In this document: in pieces, positions 46,182 through 57,970 of the stretch
Layout of the letters: every line of letters begins with the position of its first letter
How positions within the stretch are numbered: the stretch's first letter is position 1
Notes under the pieces: generated by a model
What the model was told of the DNA's origin: nothing
What the model saw: the letters and a program-made list of their open reading frames with translations, nothing else
The model's database searches: none
DNA from: Plantago major
Taxonomy: Eukaryota; Streptophyta; Magnoliopsida; Lamiales; Plantaginaceae
DNA length: 64,000 bases
Assembly: GCA_026545765.1 (NCBI GenBank)
Contig: CM048841.1
Coordinates: forward strand, 91,403,419-91,467,418
Direction of reading: 5' to 3'
Position numbers and translations under genes: made by a program

Positions 46182-49100
46182 ATGGCTCTTAAACGTTCAT
46201 CTACCCAGAAATCCCAATCTTCTACCACTGGTACTGTTGAAAAGCAAGCACCAGAGTTGGTTATAGTGAACAATCGATTGGTAAGAGACTTCAATCCCGA
46301 TCATTGGACTTCAAATCACAGGATGATTTGGGGGTGGTTCCTGATTGAGGAGTACCTCACGGCTGCTGTTGAAAACCAAGCTGATAGGAAACTGATTCTT
46401 GACATGCTTGAAAAGGCACAAATCAAGGGTTTTCTATCTGCTCTTTCCAGTGGAGTTTCTTCACTGGATGTGTTAGAATTCTACAACAACTCCACGATTA
46501 TATCATGTGTTTCTGAAGGCACTGCAATAGTGTCTATAAAAACTAAGGTCCAAGGAAAGGAAATCCTTTTGGACTTAACAACTTTCTGTAAGTTGTTTGA
46601 TCTTCAAAATCTTGGAAAGGATTTTGAAATAGACACCAAGGATGAAGATCTCCTTGAAGGTGTAAAGCAATATGCAGAAAGGTGTGTGTGACACTGATAA
46701 ACAAGATACACCCACTGATTTCAAGCTTGTTGACATCAGAACCAGACATCTGTTAGTTCACTGGGATGTGTTGGCATGCATTCTTCACAGATGCTTTGAT
46801 GGTCGACAAGGAGGTGCTGACCAGATAAGCCAAGAACGCTGGATGATGATGTTCTTATTGCAACAACAAGACAAAAGGTTGGAAAACCCTTTCAATTGGG
46901 GCAAGTACGCCTTTATGAAGTTTGTAAAGAAGATTCAAGGCTTTGAGCCTAAAATCGCTAAGGGACTTGCTGAGCCAAAGGCCACAGTGAGCTATGGTCT
47001 AAAGATATGCTACTTGCTGGAGAAGCTTGGCATTGAGCTCAGAGAGAAGGCTGACATAGCCAACAGTAACCTACTCTACAAATATGAATATACGAACTTG
47101 ATGAAAAAGGTTACTAGATCTCAGATTGGTTCCAAGAAGCAAAAGACTGAAGAGTTATCTGAGGGAAAAGTTGCGACCAAAAAGCCCAGAACTTCACGGA
47201 AGAAGTCTGCTGGCAAATCAGAAGACACACCCATTGTCGTTGTCGATTTTCAGATACCTGCCGTCACTGCTGATGAACTCATCAATGCTGCAAAAGAGGT
47301 ATCGACTACTGAACAAGTAGACTCACCAAGAGAAAGTGCTTTCAGAAACGTCAAGACTACTGCCGAAAGCCTTGCTGATGAACTTATCAATGCTGCTAAA
47401 GAAAGTAGTGGTAGATACCAAGCCCTATCTACAGAAACCGTAGGGATTATGGACCAATCAGTTCCTAATGCTAATGAGAGCTCTGACGATGAAGATGATG
47501 ATTTAGTCATCTCTCAAGTCCTAGAGAAATCAAAAAGGGCTAAGGTTACTGAAAAAGTAACTAGTGTAGAGGTATCTGAAGAAGAACCTACACCACAGGT
47601 TGCTGAACAAGCACCTGTTTCAAAGGTCAAAGAAGCAATCGCTTTCCAAGGTCACTGGACAATTTACACCATCAGAGCAAGAAAGACTGAAGCATATTGA
47701 AGATGCTCTGATGAGCGATACTCTAGTGTTGGAGGATACTGCCATTGCCTCAACACTCAAAAGTCTATCTCAAGCACAACAACCACAACAGCCAGATGTG
47801 GAAACTGCTGAAATGGTACTTGATTTACAGATACCAGCATCTTTCTTTGCTGAAGAAAATCCTGCAAAAGAGCAGGTTCCCCAACTCAATGAGAGGGATC
47901 AAACTGAGACATCTACTCAGAATGATCAACCAGGGGAGGCAACTGAGTTGCATACTCAGGAAAGGTCTGAAATACCTAAAACTTCAAACAAAGAAGCTGA
48001 AATGGAACAACAAGACCAACGCATGGAAGGGTCACAAGTTCCAGAGACCAATCAGCCTGACATTGCTCAGGTAGCTGAATGGTTTAACTCTTTACTTGTG
48101 ATATGTTTGTGTCTGATAAATCTTGTCATTTAATTAAATTTCTTTGTTACAGGCTGATTTTAGAAACACAACAACAAGAGGAATCTATAAAGCTTACCTC
48201 AGAATTTGAGAAGGAGGCTTCCATAGCCTCATCACTTAAGGAACAGGAGCCTGTCTCACAGGTAGAAAATAATTCCTTAAGATATAACTCAGATATGTGC
48301 TTTATACACTTGACTAATAAGTGTTTGTTTCTAATAGACTCCAACTGAGAAGAAAAATGAAGAGACTGAAAAGTCTATCTCTTCAAAGAAGAATCCAGAG
48401 ACTTCCAAGGTCTCTGAGGAACAAGTATCTGAACCTTCTACAGAGAAGGTATTTCTTTCAGATATCTATATTCTTCAAAGAACAAATCTCTGATCATTTT
48501 TCTCAAACTAACACATTCTACTTAACAGGTTAAAAAAGAAGTAGAAATTGCTGAGGAGTTGCCCACTCAATCCTTACAACATATGGAAATTGATGAGGCA
48601 TCAAGGTCTTCATTACAAGAAAAGATTCTAGAGACTGCACAAGTCTCTGAGAGACAAGTATCTGAGCCTCCAACGGAGGTAATTGACCTCTCAGATATCT
48701 GATTTGCCAATAAAAATTTTCTTGATAAAATTTTCTAAGTGTTATGTTTCTAATCTCAAGTTTAAGCAGAAAGAAAGGTTGATGAGGAACAGACTTCCAA
48801 GTCCCCACCTCACAACAAAATATCTGAGGAACTCCCTACCGCAGTAGTACAAGTCTCTGAGCCTGATGCATTCATTCAGGTATCTCAGAAACCTAACTAT
48901 ACAAATACTCATATATCTACACAAGTTTTGAATCTAACTCAAAACTCTTTCTTTCAGGCTCAAACAAGTGTGCCAAAGGTTTCTGCATTCTCAACAGAAG
49001 ACCTGCTTACATTCTTCAAGAACCACACACTCAAGAAACATCTCAAGTGTTTCAGAAAGTGGCAAAAGCTCAGAAGCTCAGATCTGACCGAATTAACAAA

Positions 49101-51763
49101 GGTGACTTATCACCAATTGAGAAGAGTCAGAGCTTTTGACTTGGATAATTATGTCCATGCTATGTTCCCAACAGAGCAGTACTCTACTCTGATGCATAAG
49201 GACTTTATCAAAGAAGCTGCACACAAGCTCATAGAAGCTTTTGAGAAGGCAGATGGTCAGACTAGAATGCAGATGGCATTCAAGCCTACTTTGCCCCAGA
49301 CTCTACAGTACATACCCTCTGAACAAGAGGAAGTTAATGGGCAAATAGTCACTATTCCAGAAGTGATCAACCTGGTCTCTGAAGATGAAGAAGAGAAGGA
49401 GACTGATGAGAATGACTATGAAGATTCTCCTTCTGACCATCACAAGGATGAGGATGATAAGAAGGATGATGATGATGCCCCTGCACCAAGGACAGGAGGG
49501 ATTACACAGAGGAAGAGTGCCTCAGCTGCTGAAAAGCACACTGAGAGGACATCACAACAATCCCCTCCTCCATCTCCTCATAAATCCACCCATCCATCTT
49601 CCCAACAACAAAAGGACACTACTGAACAAATAGTTGAGCAATCTGAGGAAACAACTCAGAAGATATTGAATACACAAACCAGAGATGCTCAACTAAAACA
49701 ACTGTTGGAAGAAGAACAACAGCTCCATCTTCAACTGGAAGAAGAGCTAGTTAAATCCAGAGATAAGCTTAATAAGCTTCAAGATCAATACTTGAAAGAA
49801 ATGGTAGCTTACTCCGAGGTCAAAGAGCTCCAGGATGCTGTAATGCAATTACTAAGGAGCTAGATACTGAAGAAGTATCTGAAGCAAAGCATGATGCTAA
49901 GGTTGCATCACCATCAAAAGATATACCATCCTCCTCTCTGAAAGGAAAGAAGCCCATCTCTGAGATGGTTGCTGGACTAGAAAATCTTGAAAATGTCCAA
50001 GAGGATGAAGATCACTGGGCTGATGACTCAGATGATGAAGAAGAGAAGAAATTGGCAGAACACCGAAATGAGCATTTGGTGATATCTCACTTGAAAAGGA
50101 AGCAAATTGCTCCTGAAATCTTCAACCAACTGCCAAATATCCACGACTCCAGTGAATACTTGACCAGATTTCAAGTACTGTCTAAATTGCATAAGGAGTT
50201 ATCTTCTCAAAATGAAGCCGCCATTACATCAGTCCCTCCAGAGATGAAGACCTTCACTGAGCTCATCACTCAGAGAACAACCAGTCTGATCATTGCTCAG
50301 AGAGACCTAGGCATGGTAAGGGATGATGATGTATCATTAGCTGAAAAAGCTTTTCATGAGGCAAGTTACACTACTGGAAAAGAATATGCCATACTAGGCC
50401 CATTGGCAGAGCTCACTGATAAGGAAAATGGACTTATCAAACAAAATCAGGAGCTCAAAGATGAACTTCAGAAGTTGGTCACTGCCTATAACTACTTACA
50501 AGGACATTTTGAGTCTCTCTCAGAATCCTTTATGATACTTAGTCAGCCAACAATGACTAAGGGGGAAGGGTTGTACAAATCTGGACCTCAAAGTCAGGGG
50601 GAATGGGAAGAAGGAGAAGGATATAAGAAGAAATCTGGAGCTGGTGCTGCTCAGAGAGGAAGAAGAAACAAGAAAACTTCCCAGCCACCACTCAAAATCA
50701 ATGATCCCTCCTCAAGTCAAGCTACTTCCCAGAAACCAACTGAAGGAACTTCAATGGTAACAAGGGACATGGCACAAAAACCTCCAAGGAGTACCAAGGC
50801 TCCAAGGAGAAGACAAGTAAAAGGGATTGAAGAATCTTCTGAAGAAGAAGAAGAAGTCCAAATCAAATCCCTGGGCAATGAAGAAGGCTGCAAAACTTTC
50901 ACAAGAATTAATCTTGATGATGATGATGAAGAGACTAATGAAGATGAAGCTCCTCTTCACAGAAAAAGAAAAATTGATAGCCTAACTGAGCCCATAGCTG
51001 CAAAGCCTTTGGCAGCTAAAACACCCTCTGGAAATACCAAATCTATCCGGGGTGGTTCTTCAAACAATCCCCCAAGGGAAAATTCAAGGCAAAGGAGGAA
51101 TAAACTAAGAGCTAAAAAGAGAAAAATTCAACTTCCACTCAGGCCAGAAGAAGCCAAAATTGAGTATGTGAAGACTAAAAACAACTCCTCTTTCTACAGG
51201 TGCATAAATCAGAAAAATGGCTACTGGATTCTAGAACCCAAACATTACTGTTAAATTCAAGGTTTCCAGAACCAATCCATAAACAACTCATGGCATGGAG
51301 AAAAGACAAACCATTCTTGATTAACACCAGCCACATCAAGAACTGGTTGGATTTTGAAGTTATCAACAGGATAAAAGCCATGAAGAATGACCTCTCTGAT
51401 GAATGTCCTTATGGAAAGCCAGATGATGTGCACAAAATTCTCAATCTGATTGGAACAGGCACAAGGCCAAGACTTTTTGTGGAACCCTATGAGTCTTTCT
51501 ACATGGATGAAGAACAATACAAGGGTGACATCAAATATCTGAGGATCATATATGATTATTTCAAGCTATCAGATATCAAGATTGTGCATGCCTGGATATG
51601 GGAAAAGTATCTGTGGGTCAAGCATTTTGTCAAGAAAAATCCTACCAAAACCTACAAAGAAGTCTGTGGATTTGCCAGAGACACAGAGATGATTGTCAGA
51701 ACTCTTCTCTATGACTACTCTGATGATATAAGAAGGTTTGGTGATAGGAAATTTGCAGATTGA
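46182..51763 (+). mobile_element. Extra (env-like position) ORF block of the SIRE fossil
   Basis: Starts MALKRSSTQKSQSSTTGT at 46182, after a leader holding a TATATAAA box (46171-46178). It contains a globular first part (RLVRDFNPDHWTSNHRMIW), a long Glu/Ser/Lys-rich middle, an acidic DDE tract near 49430, a coiled coil near 49690-49860, a basic tract near 51090 and a folded end (VNRIKAMKND... FVKKNPTKTYKEVCGF). No signal peptide or clear membrane segment, so an envelope role is not supported. SIRE-lineage elements are known for an extra ORF here. Between about 48070 and 48960 short coding-looking blocks alternate with AT-rich GT..AG-bounded gaps. Confidence 0.7.
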
Positions 51764-52150
51764 TCCATGGAACTGTTTGAAGACTTGAATATTTTGAAAC
51801 TTGAAGACTAGTTTGTTAGGATGTTCACTTGGAGCTTGGTTACACCTGTTGTCCTAATTTACTATGTAATCTTTTGTATCTTGCTGACTGTACCTTATTG
51901 TTATTTTATCTTGTAAAAGTTATCTAAACTTTCTTTGTAACATATCTGATAAACCTACTCTCAGATATCAATCTATAAAAGATAACTTGTCAGCAAAGAT
52001 CACACCTTGTGATTTGGTTGATATTTACTTTCTGCACTTAATTATATAAATTGAAAGATCATAAGAAATGATTAAGTGATGGATTATTTCCTCATCCAGA
52101 TTTGTAATAGGTCAGATAGTCATCGTTGACAGATCAAAATGGGGGAAATT

Positions 52151-53744
52151 TATTAGGAATATCTGTTTAGATTTTGATCAGCAACCTAATGATTTATCTT
52201 AGCTCAAGAAGGTGGTTAGTACTCTTGGTTCACTTGAACACTGTAAAAGAGGAAACTCACTAAGTATGATAGTCTAGCAAATCTTGTATAGGATGTTAGG
52301 TCTCTGAATGTAATTTTTATTCCTCTAAAGAAGACCAAGAAGAAGGCATCCAGCAGGAAAAGTTCAACGGATTTGAAGATTTGAAGACTGCACAAGATTG
52401 CTGAAGACAAGGGTTTTCAGATACCTTTGACCAGATATCTTTAAGACACAAGCGTTTTTAAATAAACAGTATTATAAAAGATATCTGAGAAATAAAAGGT
52501 TTCTGAAACGAGGAAAGTGCCCACAGATCTACACTCAGATACCTTGGACATAAACTATGTTTCTGAAAAGAAATATATTATAACAAGTTGCTTCAACAAG
52601 TGGTATCTGAAGTTGTGATAATCTCTGGAAAAGGACGTGCAAAGCATCAGAGAACTCTGATAGTATAAGATCTCTGATACAATGCATAGTTCCGTTGGCA
52701 CTACAGGACAAAGTATTGTACAATGCATTGAATGCGCGGACAGAAATGTCTTGAAAAAAACGGTAGCTTCTGAAAAAGAAGACAAACGTACTGCAGTACT
52801 ATACTCAGATATCAATAGTTTGAATTTGATTTAAGCCTAACGGATACTATTCAAACGGCACTCAAATTCATCTATAAATATCAACACTTAGACTGCTTGA
52901 GAACACACCTTAGAACACTGAACACACATTGAATACTCTCACACAAGCTCTCTCAAGCACACTACTTACCTTCAAGCTTTATGTTGCGACCAAAGCTCTT
53001 GATTCTAAGTAGCACAAAAGTTCTAAGTGTCCTGATCCTTAACAAGCATTGCCATTTGTGAAAGAGTTGAATTAAGATTTGATATATGAGATTCATTCTC
53101 TTGAACATTTATCATATATAGACTTGGGTCAGTTAAGAACAAGATACCATACATTGCAAAGTGTATTAAGTATACTTAATTCTCAGAGCTATCTGCATAA
53201 CTGAACAAGTTATTAAAGAAGCTCACCTGACAAACTACCTTAACCAACACCTTAATTGGCGTGGAGTACATGAAGTACTTAGTTTGGGAAACTAAGGAAC
53301 AACTCCAGGAAAGAGGTTTCTGAGTACAGGAAGTACTTGGCTGTGAAAGCCGGGAAATAACTTAGGGGGAACACTTGGTTGGGAACCTAGTGTAATTAGG
53401 AATCGAGAGAAGATATTTGTAAGGTTATATCAATTATCTGTCTTAGTGGATTCTAGGTCTGAGAAAGGCCGAAGTGGATTAGTTGAGGGATCATGCCACC
53501 TTCAGATACCACTATAAAAAGACTTGTGTTATTTACTTTCTGCATTTTATTACTTGCTTTATTTACCTTGCAAAGTATTTACACCTATCTTGCTGAGCAC
53601 GTGCACTTATCATAGAAAAGTCTTCCGCTCTCTGAAATTAAGTATCAGATATCTGAGAAACCATGTTTATCAACAAAAGTTTTAAAAGACTATTCACCCC
53701 CCCCCCCCCTCTAGTCTTTTACTTTTCCGTTATCTGGACCAACA
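52151..53744 (+). repeat. 3' LTR of the SIRE-type element
   Basis: 1594 bp. Its main indel against the 5' LTR is the loss of about 12 bp near 53655. The C-run hairpin is conserved (C13). Confidence 0.93.
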
Positions 53745-53898
53745 AGGTATAAGGAAATAAAGATTGAAGAAGAGAAGTTTTCCATATACAGGATTGCTGG
53801 AAGCAAGAAAGAAAATCACGCTTTCTTTCTTCACGTGATTTTCCTTCTTCACGTGTCCTTCTCCTCTTCGACTTATGTCTTCTGCCTGCTGATCGATG

Positions 53899-53935
<37 letters not shown>

Positions 53936-54548
53936 AAGAAAACGTTGTGCAGGACTACGCCTATAGAGATTCGACTTTCTGATTATTGAGTTTAGGTTGT
54001 CTTGCTTTACTAGACTTTGAATCCGATTACCCTTGTGACTGATTTCTAAAGATTGAAATTTACTCTAGTGTCTTCGAACTAGAATAGGTTTTGTTTGTTT
54101 GTTCTAGGTCTAGTTTTCTGTAAGTTTAATCAATTGTTTGTGATTGTTTTAAACTTCTTTTTGTAATTCTACTTTTACTGATAGTGGAAATTTTGCACTG
54201 CTTCGGTATTTTTATGCGGCTTGAGTTTATTTCATTGTCGGTTTATCATCGTCTCGCTTCGTTTATATGTTTGCTGCCATCAACCATTGTTGACGACGTT
54301 GTTGACTCAACATCATAGTCAACATTGTCTGAAACCGTTCCTAGTATAAATCTCGGTCCAAAAGTTATAACAAAACTGAATTAAAATTAATGAGTTTTCA
54401 GATCAACATAATGATTACTTTACTAGTATTGCCTAGTATTAATGTTCCCAAAAATGAGCTGGGCTTGAATAACTTTTCAGGATTAAGTTAGCAATGTAGG
54501 AGGTAGCTCAAGCATCAGTTCACTTATATATAGTCCTCGTGGAGCTAG
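53745..54548. other. Right flank of the SIRE-type element; microsatellite; upstream side of the P450 relic
   Basis: (AT)n run at about 53899-53932. The T-rich text from 53935 to about 54290 reads like the U5 side of a retroelement LTR, and 37820-38064 may be its other half. TATATATA at 54525-54532 is only 17 bp before the P450 start codon. Confidence 0.45.
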
Positions 54549-55452
54549 ATGATGTATAAACTTGTTATATCGGTGGCATTTATCGGCTTAACGTGGCTGT
54601 TTGTACGATTGTATACTGCACTTGTATCACAACCATCGAGGCTTCGTTCTGCTATCCACAAGCAAGGGTTGAGCGGTCCGCCTCCGACACTTGTTCTCGG
54701 CAACATCTTGGACATAAAGAGATCCATCAGGGCTACCGATAATGTTCTGGCCAAGGCCCCTGTGGGCTTAGGACCTCAGTCGCTGCCCGACTGTGGAGAG
54801 GTGTTGTTTCCCTTCATCATCCAATGGACTGAGAAATATGGTAAGTAATCTAAGCAAATATTTAGCATCAAAATATCGGATAACTTATGAGATAAGGATA
54901 TAGATAAAGATTTCAAGCTCCATCCATTGTGTATAATTTCTTTTTATTTTTAAAAGTGGAAATTTAGACTCTATACTCTTTATTTCAAAAACCATTCATT
55001 TCAGTTCAGATAAGTTTAATTCTGTCTAGTTGTTTTTTACTACAAATAAATTCAGTTTTGTTTAGACGAAGAGAACAAAGTCTTATTCTAATAAACAATT
55101 AATTTCTTCGAATCGAATTGTAGATAAAACGAATCGAAAATGAATCGAATGAAATAACTGAATCGAATCGAATCGAATGAGTTTTAAGATGAAGAGACAA
55201 GAGCCTTACTCATTCAGATGCCTAACTTTTCAATAATAACTAGGGCAATAAGAAGTTATTTTCAAATGTCAACTTAAATATTCTATGTGGCAAGATGACA
55301 ATTATGTCGAAAATATTTAAAATGTATATTTCCTTTTTTTTATAAACCTTAATTGTAATTAACCTTTTTTATTTATTACAACTTCAAATCAACCCTTTTA
55401 ACAAAATATGGTTTGGTGAAGAAGAAGATGAAATAAATTTTCTTTTTATTAG

Positions 55453-55752
55453 TCTTTTTAAGGAGTCGAGTCGGGCTTTATTAGAGAGTCCGAATTCGAG
55501 CTCCATGAATATTGTAGCTAACAATTGTGTGCTCCAGTAAGTTAATTGACGGGGCTTTAACAACTCCATTAATTGGAGCAGCTGTAAAGCTCTATTACTG
55601 ATGGAGTTGTCGTGCTCGAACAATAGCTCAATGGGGCTGCTTCGAGATCCGTAATGGAGTCGTTAAGCTCCATTAATGGAGATGTTAAGCTCCACCATCA
55701 ATGGAGCTCGAATTCGGCATCTCTAATGGAGCCCGATTCGACTCTTTAAAAA
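55453..55752. repeat. Foldback with GGAGC-type palindromes
   Basis: Arms of about 50 bp (55453-55505 and about 55697-55752) are inverted copies (AGAGTCGAATCGGGCT.. and ..GAATTCGAGCTCCAT). The loop repeats AAGCTCCATTAATGGAG-like palindromes. Outside the arms a direct repeat around ACATGGTTTGGTGAAGAAGA occurs near 55405 and 55826. No 9-bp TSD or element end was found. Confidence 0.7.
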
Positions 55753-55941
55753 TATAAAGGGAAAGAAATATGTAAATTGTGTGTTATTGAAGAAGAAAAA
55801 ATATAATTTGAACAAACATGGTTTGCTGAAGAAGAACATGAAATGAAATTGTATATAATTTGTGTCAGTCATTTATGAAATTTTTATAAACTCAAAGGGG
55901 TTGATTGCAATCTAGAGAAGCTAATTTTCACGTGAAAATTT

Positions 55942-56837
55942 GGGCGAATTACATAAAGTACCCCTTAAATTTGACCTAATAACATAATCAACCTGTGATT
56001 TGAAACAATTACATTCAAGTCCAAAATCTATTTTTGAGTTGACCAACTAAAATTAAATGGAAAAAGAAATGAATTGGACTCAATTGCAATTTACAAATTT
56101 CATTTTAGTACACATTAGACTCAAATAATTTTTAAATTACATTATTCACCCAAATCATTCTCCCTAAACTTTATAATTTCATAATAAAACCACAAAATAA
56201 GTTTAGACAATTTTTTTTTTTGAAAATCTCCAACCATCCTTCTTCCACCATCTTCCCCACCACACCACCACTTCCAACCACCATCTCCGACCACCAAATT
56301 GATAAACCCTTTTTCTTCCTCCTCCAACTTCTTCTTTAGAAGCTCCGGTGAGTTGCATTTACAGCTCACCGGAGTTGCAATTCCAGCTTCATCACAGCTC
56401 CGATGGAGCTGTAAATACAGCTCTGGTGCTGCAAATTGCAGCTCACCGGAGCTGCAATTGTAGTTCCATATTCACAGTTGTAGATGGAGGAGTGGGGGAG
56501 GTAGGAGAAGCGGGTTTGTCTATTTTCGGTGGTCGGAGGTGGTGGTGTGGTGGGGATGATGGTGGTTGGATGTGGTGGGGAAGAAGGGTTGAAATGTTAA
56601 TAAGTAAAACTTTTGGGTATTCATTTACAAGAATTACAAACTTTCTGAGTAAGTAAAATTAATATAGTTGTTGAATTATAAAGAAGAGATAAAATAGTTG
56701 AAAAGGTTGACTTTTGGGTTTGGATGTAATTTTGAAATTCCACCGTTATAAAATTTGGACGAATATGTAATAGTTTAAATTGTGGGTACCAAAGTGACAA
56801 GTGGACAAATTTAAGGGGTAGTATCTGTAATTTTCTC
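55942..56837. mobile_element. Mutator-type foldback element (non-autonomous), 896 bp
   Basis: Ends GGGCGAATTACATAAAGTAC and, inverted, GAGAAAATTACAGATACTAC. The TSDs TGAAAATTT (55933-55941) and TGAAAATTA (56838-56846) agree at 8 of 9. It is related in inverted orientation to 35859-36804: shared text includes CAATTGCAATTTACAA and GGTTGACTTTTGGGTTTGGA. The core repeats AGCTCCGGTGAG..CTCACCGGAGCT palindromes. No transposase. It sits in intron 1 of the P450 relic. Confidence 0.85.
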
Positions 56838-56927
56838 TGAAAATTAAAAAGAAGTCTTGGTCAACTCGGATAATGAAAAATGGAATGATAGATGTGTTGT
56901 TGTTCAAGAGTAGGGACCTCGAATTTA

Positions 56928-57961
56928 GGATCAATTACATATGCCCTCCCTGTTAGATGCTCATCTTGCATCTGGATCACCATTAGACAAACAATTACAT
57001 CTGGGTCCTTTAAGCTGAAATTCCGTTGACAACTAAATTGCTAAACTAACTTATGGCACAACCAAATAGGCCCTTATCCCATTTTTAGAAAATTGCCCAT
57101 TCTTCTTCTCCGTTCTTTTCTTCTTCTCCGATCTTCTCCTTTCTTTGTTCTTATCTTCTACTTCTCCGTTCTTTTCTTCTTCTCCGATCTTCTCCTTTCT
57201 TCGTTCTTATCTTCTTCTTCTCTAAGCTAAGAAAAAACATCGAGTTACGCACTGTAATAAAAAGTCCCAATTGTTGTCAAAAGTCAAAGAATGTTAACGA
57301 GTAAGATGATCCATATGCCCTTGATCTGAAAACAAAATCTCATCTTTTTATCTTCTTCCCTAATGGCTGAAGATCAAGAAATCAGAAAATCAAATCCAAA
57401 GCTTACAATCCTACCCCTAATCGCACTCATCTTCTACGAAGTTTCCGGTGGTCCATTCGGAGTAGAAGACAGTCTGAGCTGGTGGAGGTCCTCTTTTATC
57501 TCTACTAGGGTTCTTGATCCCCCCCCCCCCCCTCCCCCCGATTGTTGTTTGAATTCTTTTCATTGTTGCAGGGACTCAAATGAAAGTTATGAAAACTAGA
57601 AACCCTTAAAATTGAGAATTTGACATACCTAATTGCAAAATTGAAAACGTTATAGGGACTGAATTGAACTTTTAGAAAGTTGAAGGGTGATATTCTGAAA
57701 ACCAAAAAGTTGAAGGTGCCTTTTGAAAATTCTGTTTTGTTCAAGGACTTAAGTTGTAAATACATTGTTTGGTTATTTTTAAAAGTTGATATTTGAACAG
57801 GGGTAGAAATGACTTTTACATGTTTTAATTCGCCAAAAGTCAAATTCGTGGACTCAAATGTAATTAATTTTTATCGGATTGGACTTGGATGTTATTGTTC
57901 GTCTAACGGGTACCCATATGTAATAAGAAAATCTAAGAGAGGGTCCATATGTAATTTGTCC
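56928..57961. mobile_element. Mutator-type (Pack-MULE-like) element with captured gene fragment, 1034 bp
   Basis: A perfect 9-bp TSD TCGAATTTA (56919-56927 and 57962-57970) flanks ends GGATCAATTACATATGCCCT and, inverted, GGACAAATTACATATGGACC. The interior has TTCTTCTTCTCCG-type tandem words (57100-57220) and, at 57363-57520, the start of a polyamine-transporter gene. No transposase ORF. It is a third relative of the GGRCRAATTACAT-ended group and sits 90 bp from the second. Confidence 0.9.
57363..57520 (+). pseudogene. Captured 5' fragment of a polyamine uptake transporter (PUT/LAT-type) gene
   Basis: Starts at an ATG with MAEDQEIRKSNPKLTILPLI then ALIFYEVSGGPFGVEDS, the highly conserved N-terminus of plant polyamine/amino-acid (APC superfamily) transporters, covering the start of the first membrane segment. 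After 57473 the family sequence (AGGGPLLSLLGFLI) continues in another frame with a stop before it, so a small deletion has occurred. It then ends in a C-rich run (57520-57539). Only about 50 of roughly 480 residues are present. The parent gene is outside the window. Confidence 0.85.
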
Positions 57962-57970
57962 TCGAATTTA

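Larger units (their letters stand above)
38065..53744 (+). mobile_element. SIRE/Maximus-type Ty1/copia retrotransposon (fossil), 15.7 kb
   Basis: LTRs at 38065-39672 and 52151-53744. The primer site is TGGTATCAGAGCGGG (39675-39689, tRNA-iMet). The polypurine tract AAAATGGGGGAAAT ends at 52150. Flanking 5-mers AGCTA (38060-38064) and AGGTA (53745-53749) agree at 4 of 5. Order is gag, protease, integrase, RT, RNase H, then a 5.5-kb extra ORF block before the 3' LTR. Long LTRs, large size and a post-pol ORF fit the SIRE lineage. Coding is broken by several (about ten) lesions. By eye the LTRs differ at about 36 sites in 1590 (about 2.3%), roughly 1-1.6 million years. Confidence 0.94.

Noticed and set aside
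46182-51763. Envelope glycoprotein in the SIRE-type element
   Set aside because: The position fits the 'env-like' label, but no signal peptide, membrane anchor or cysteine-rich ectodomain is visible.
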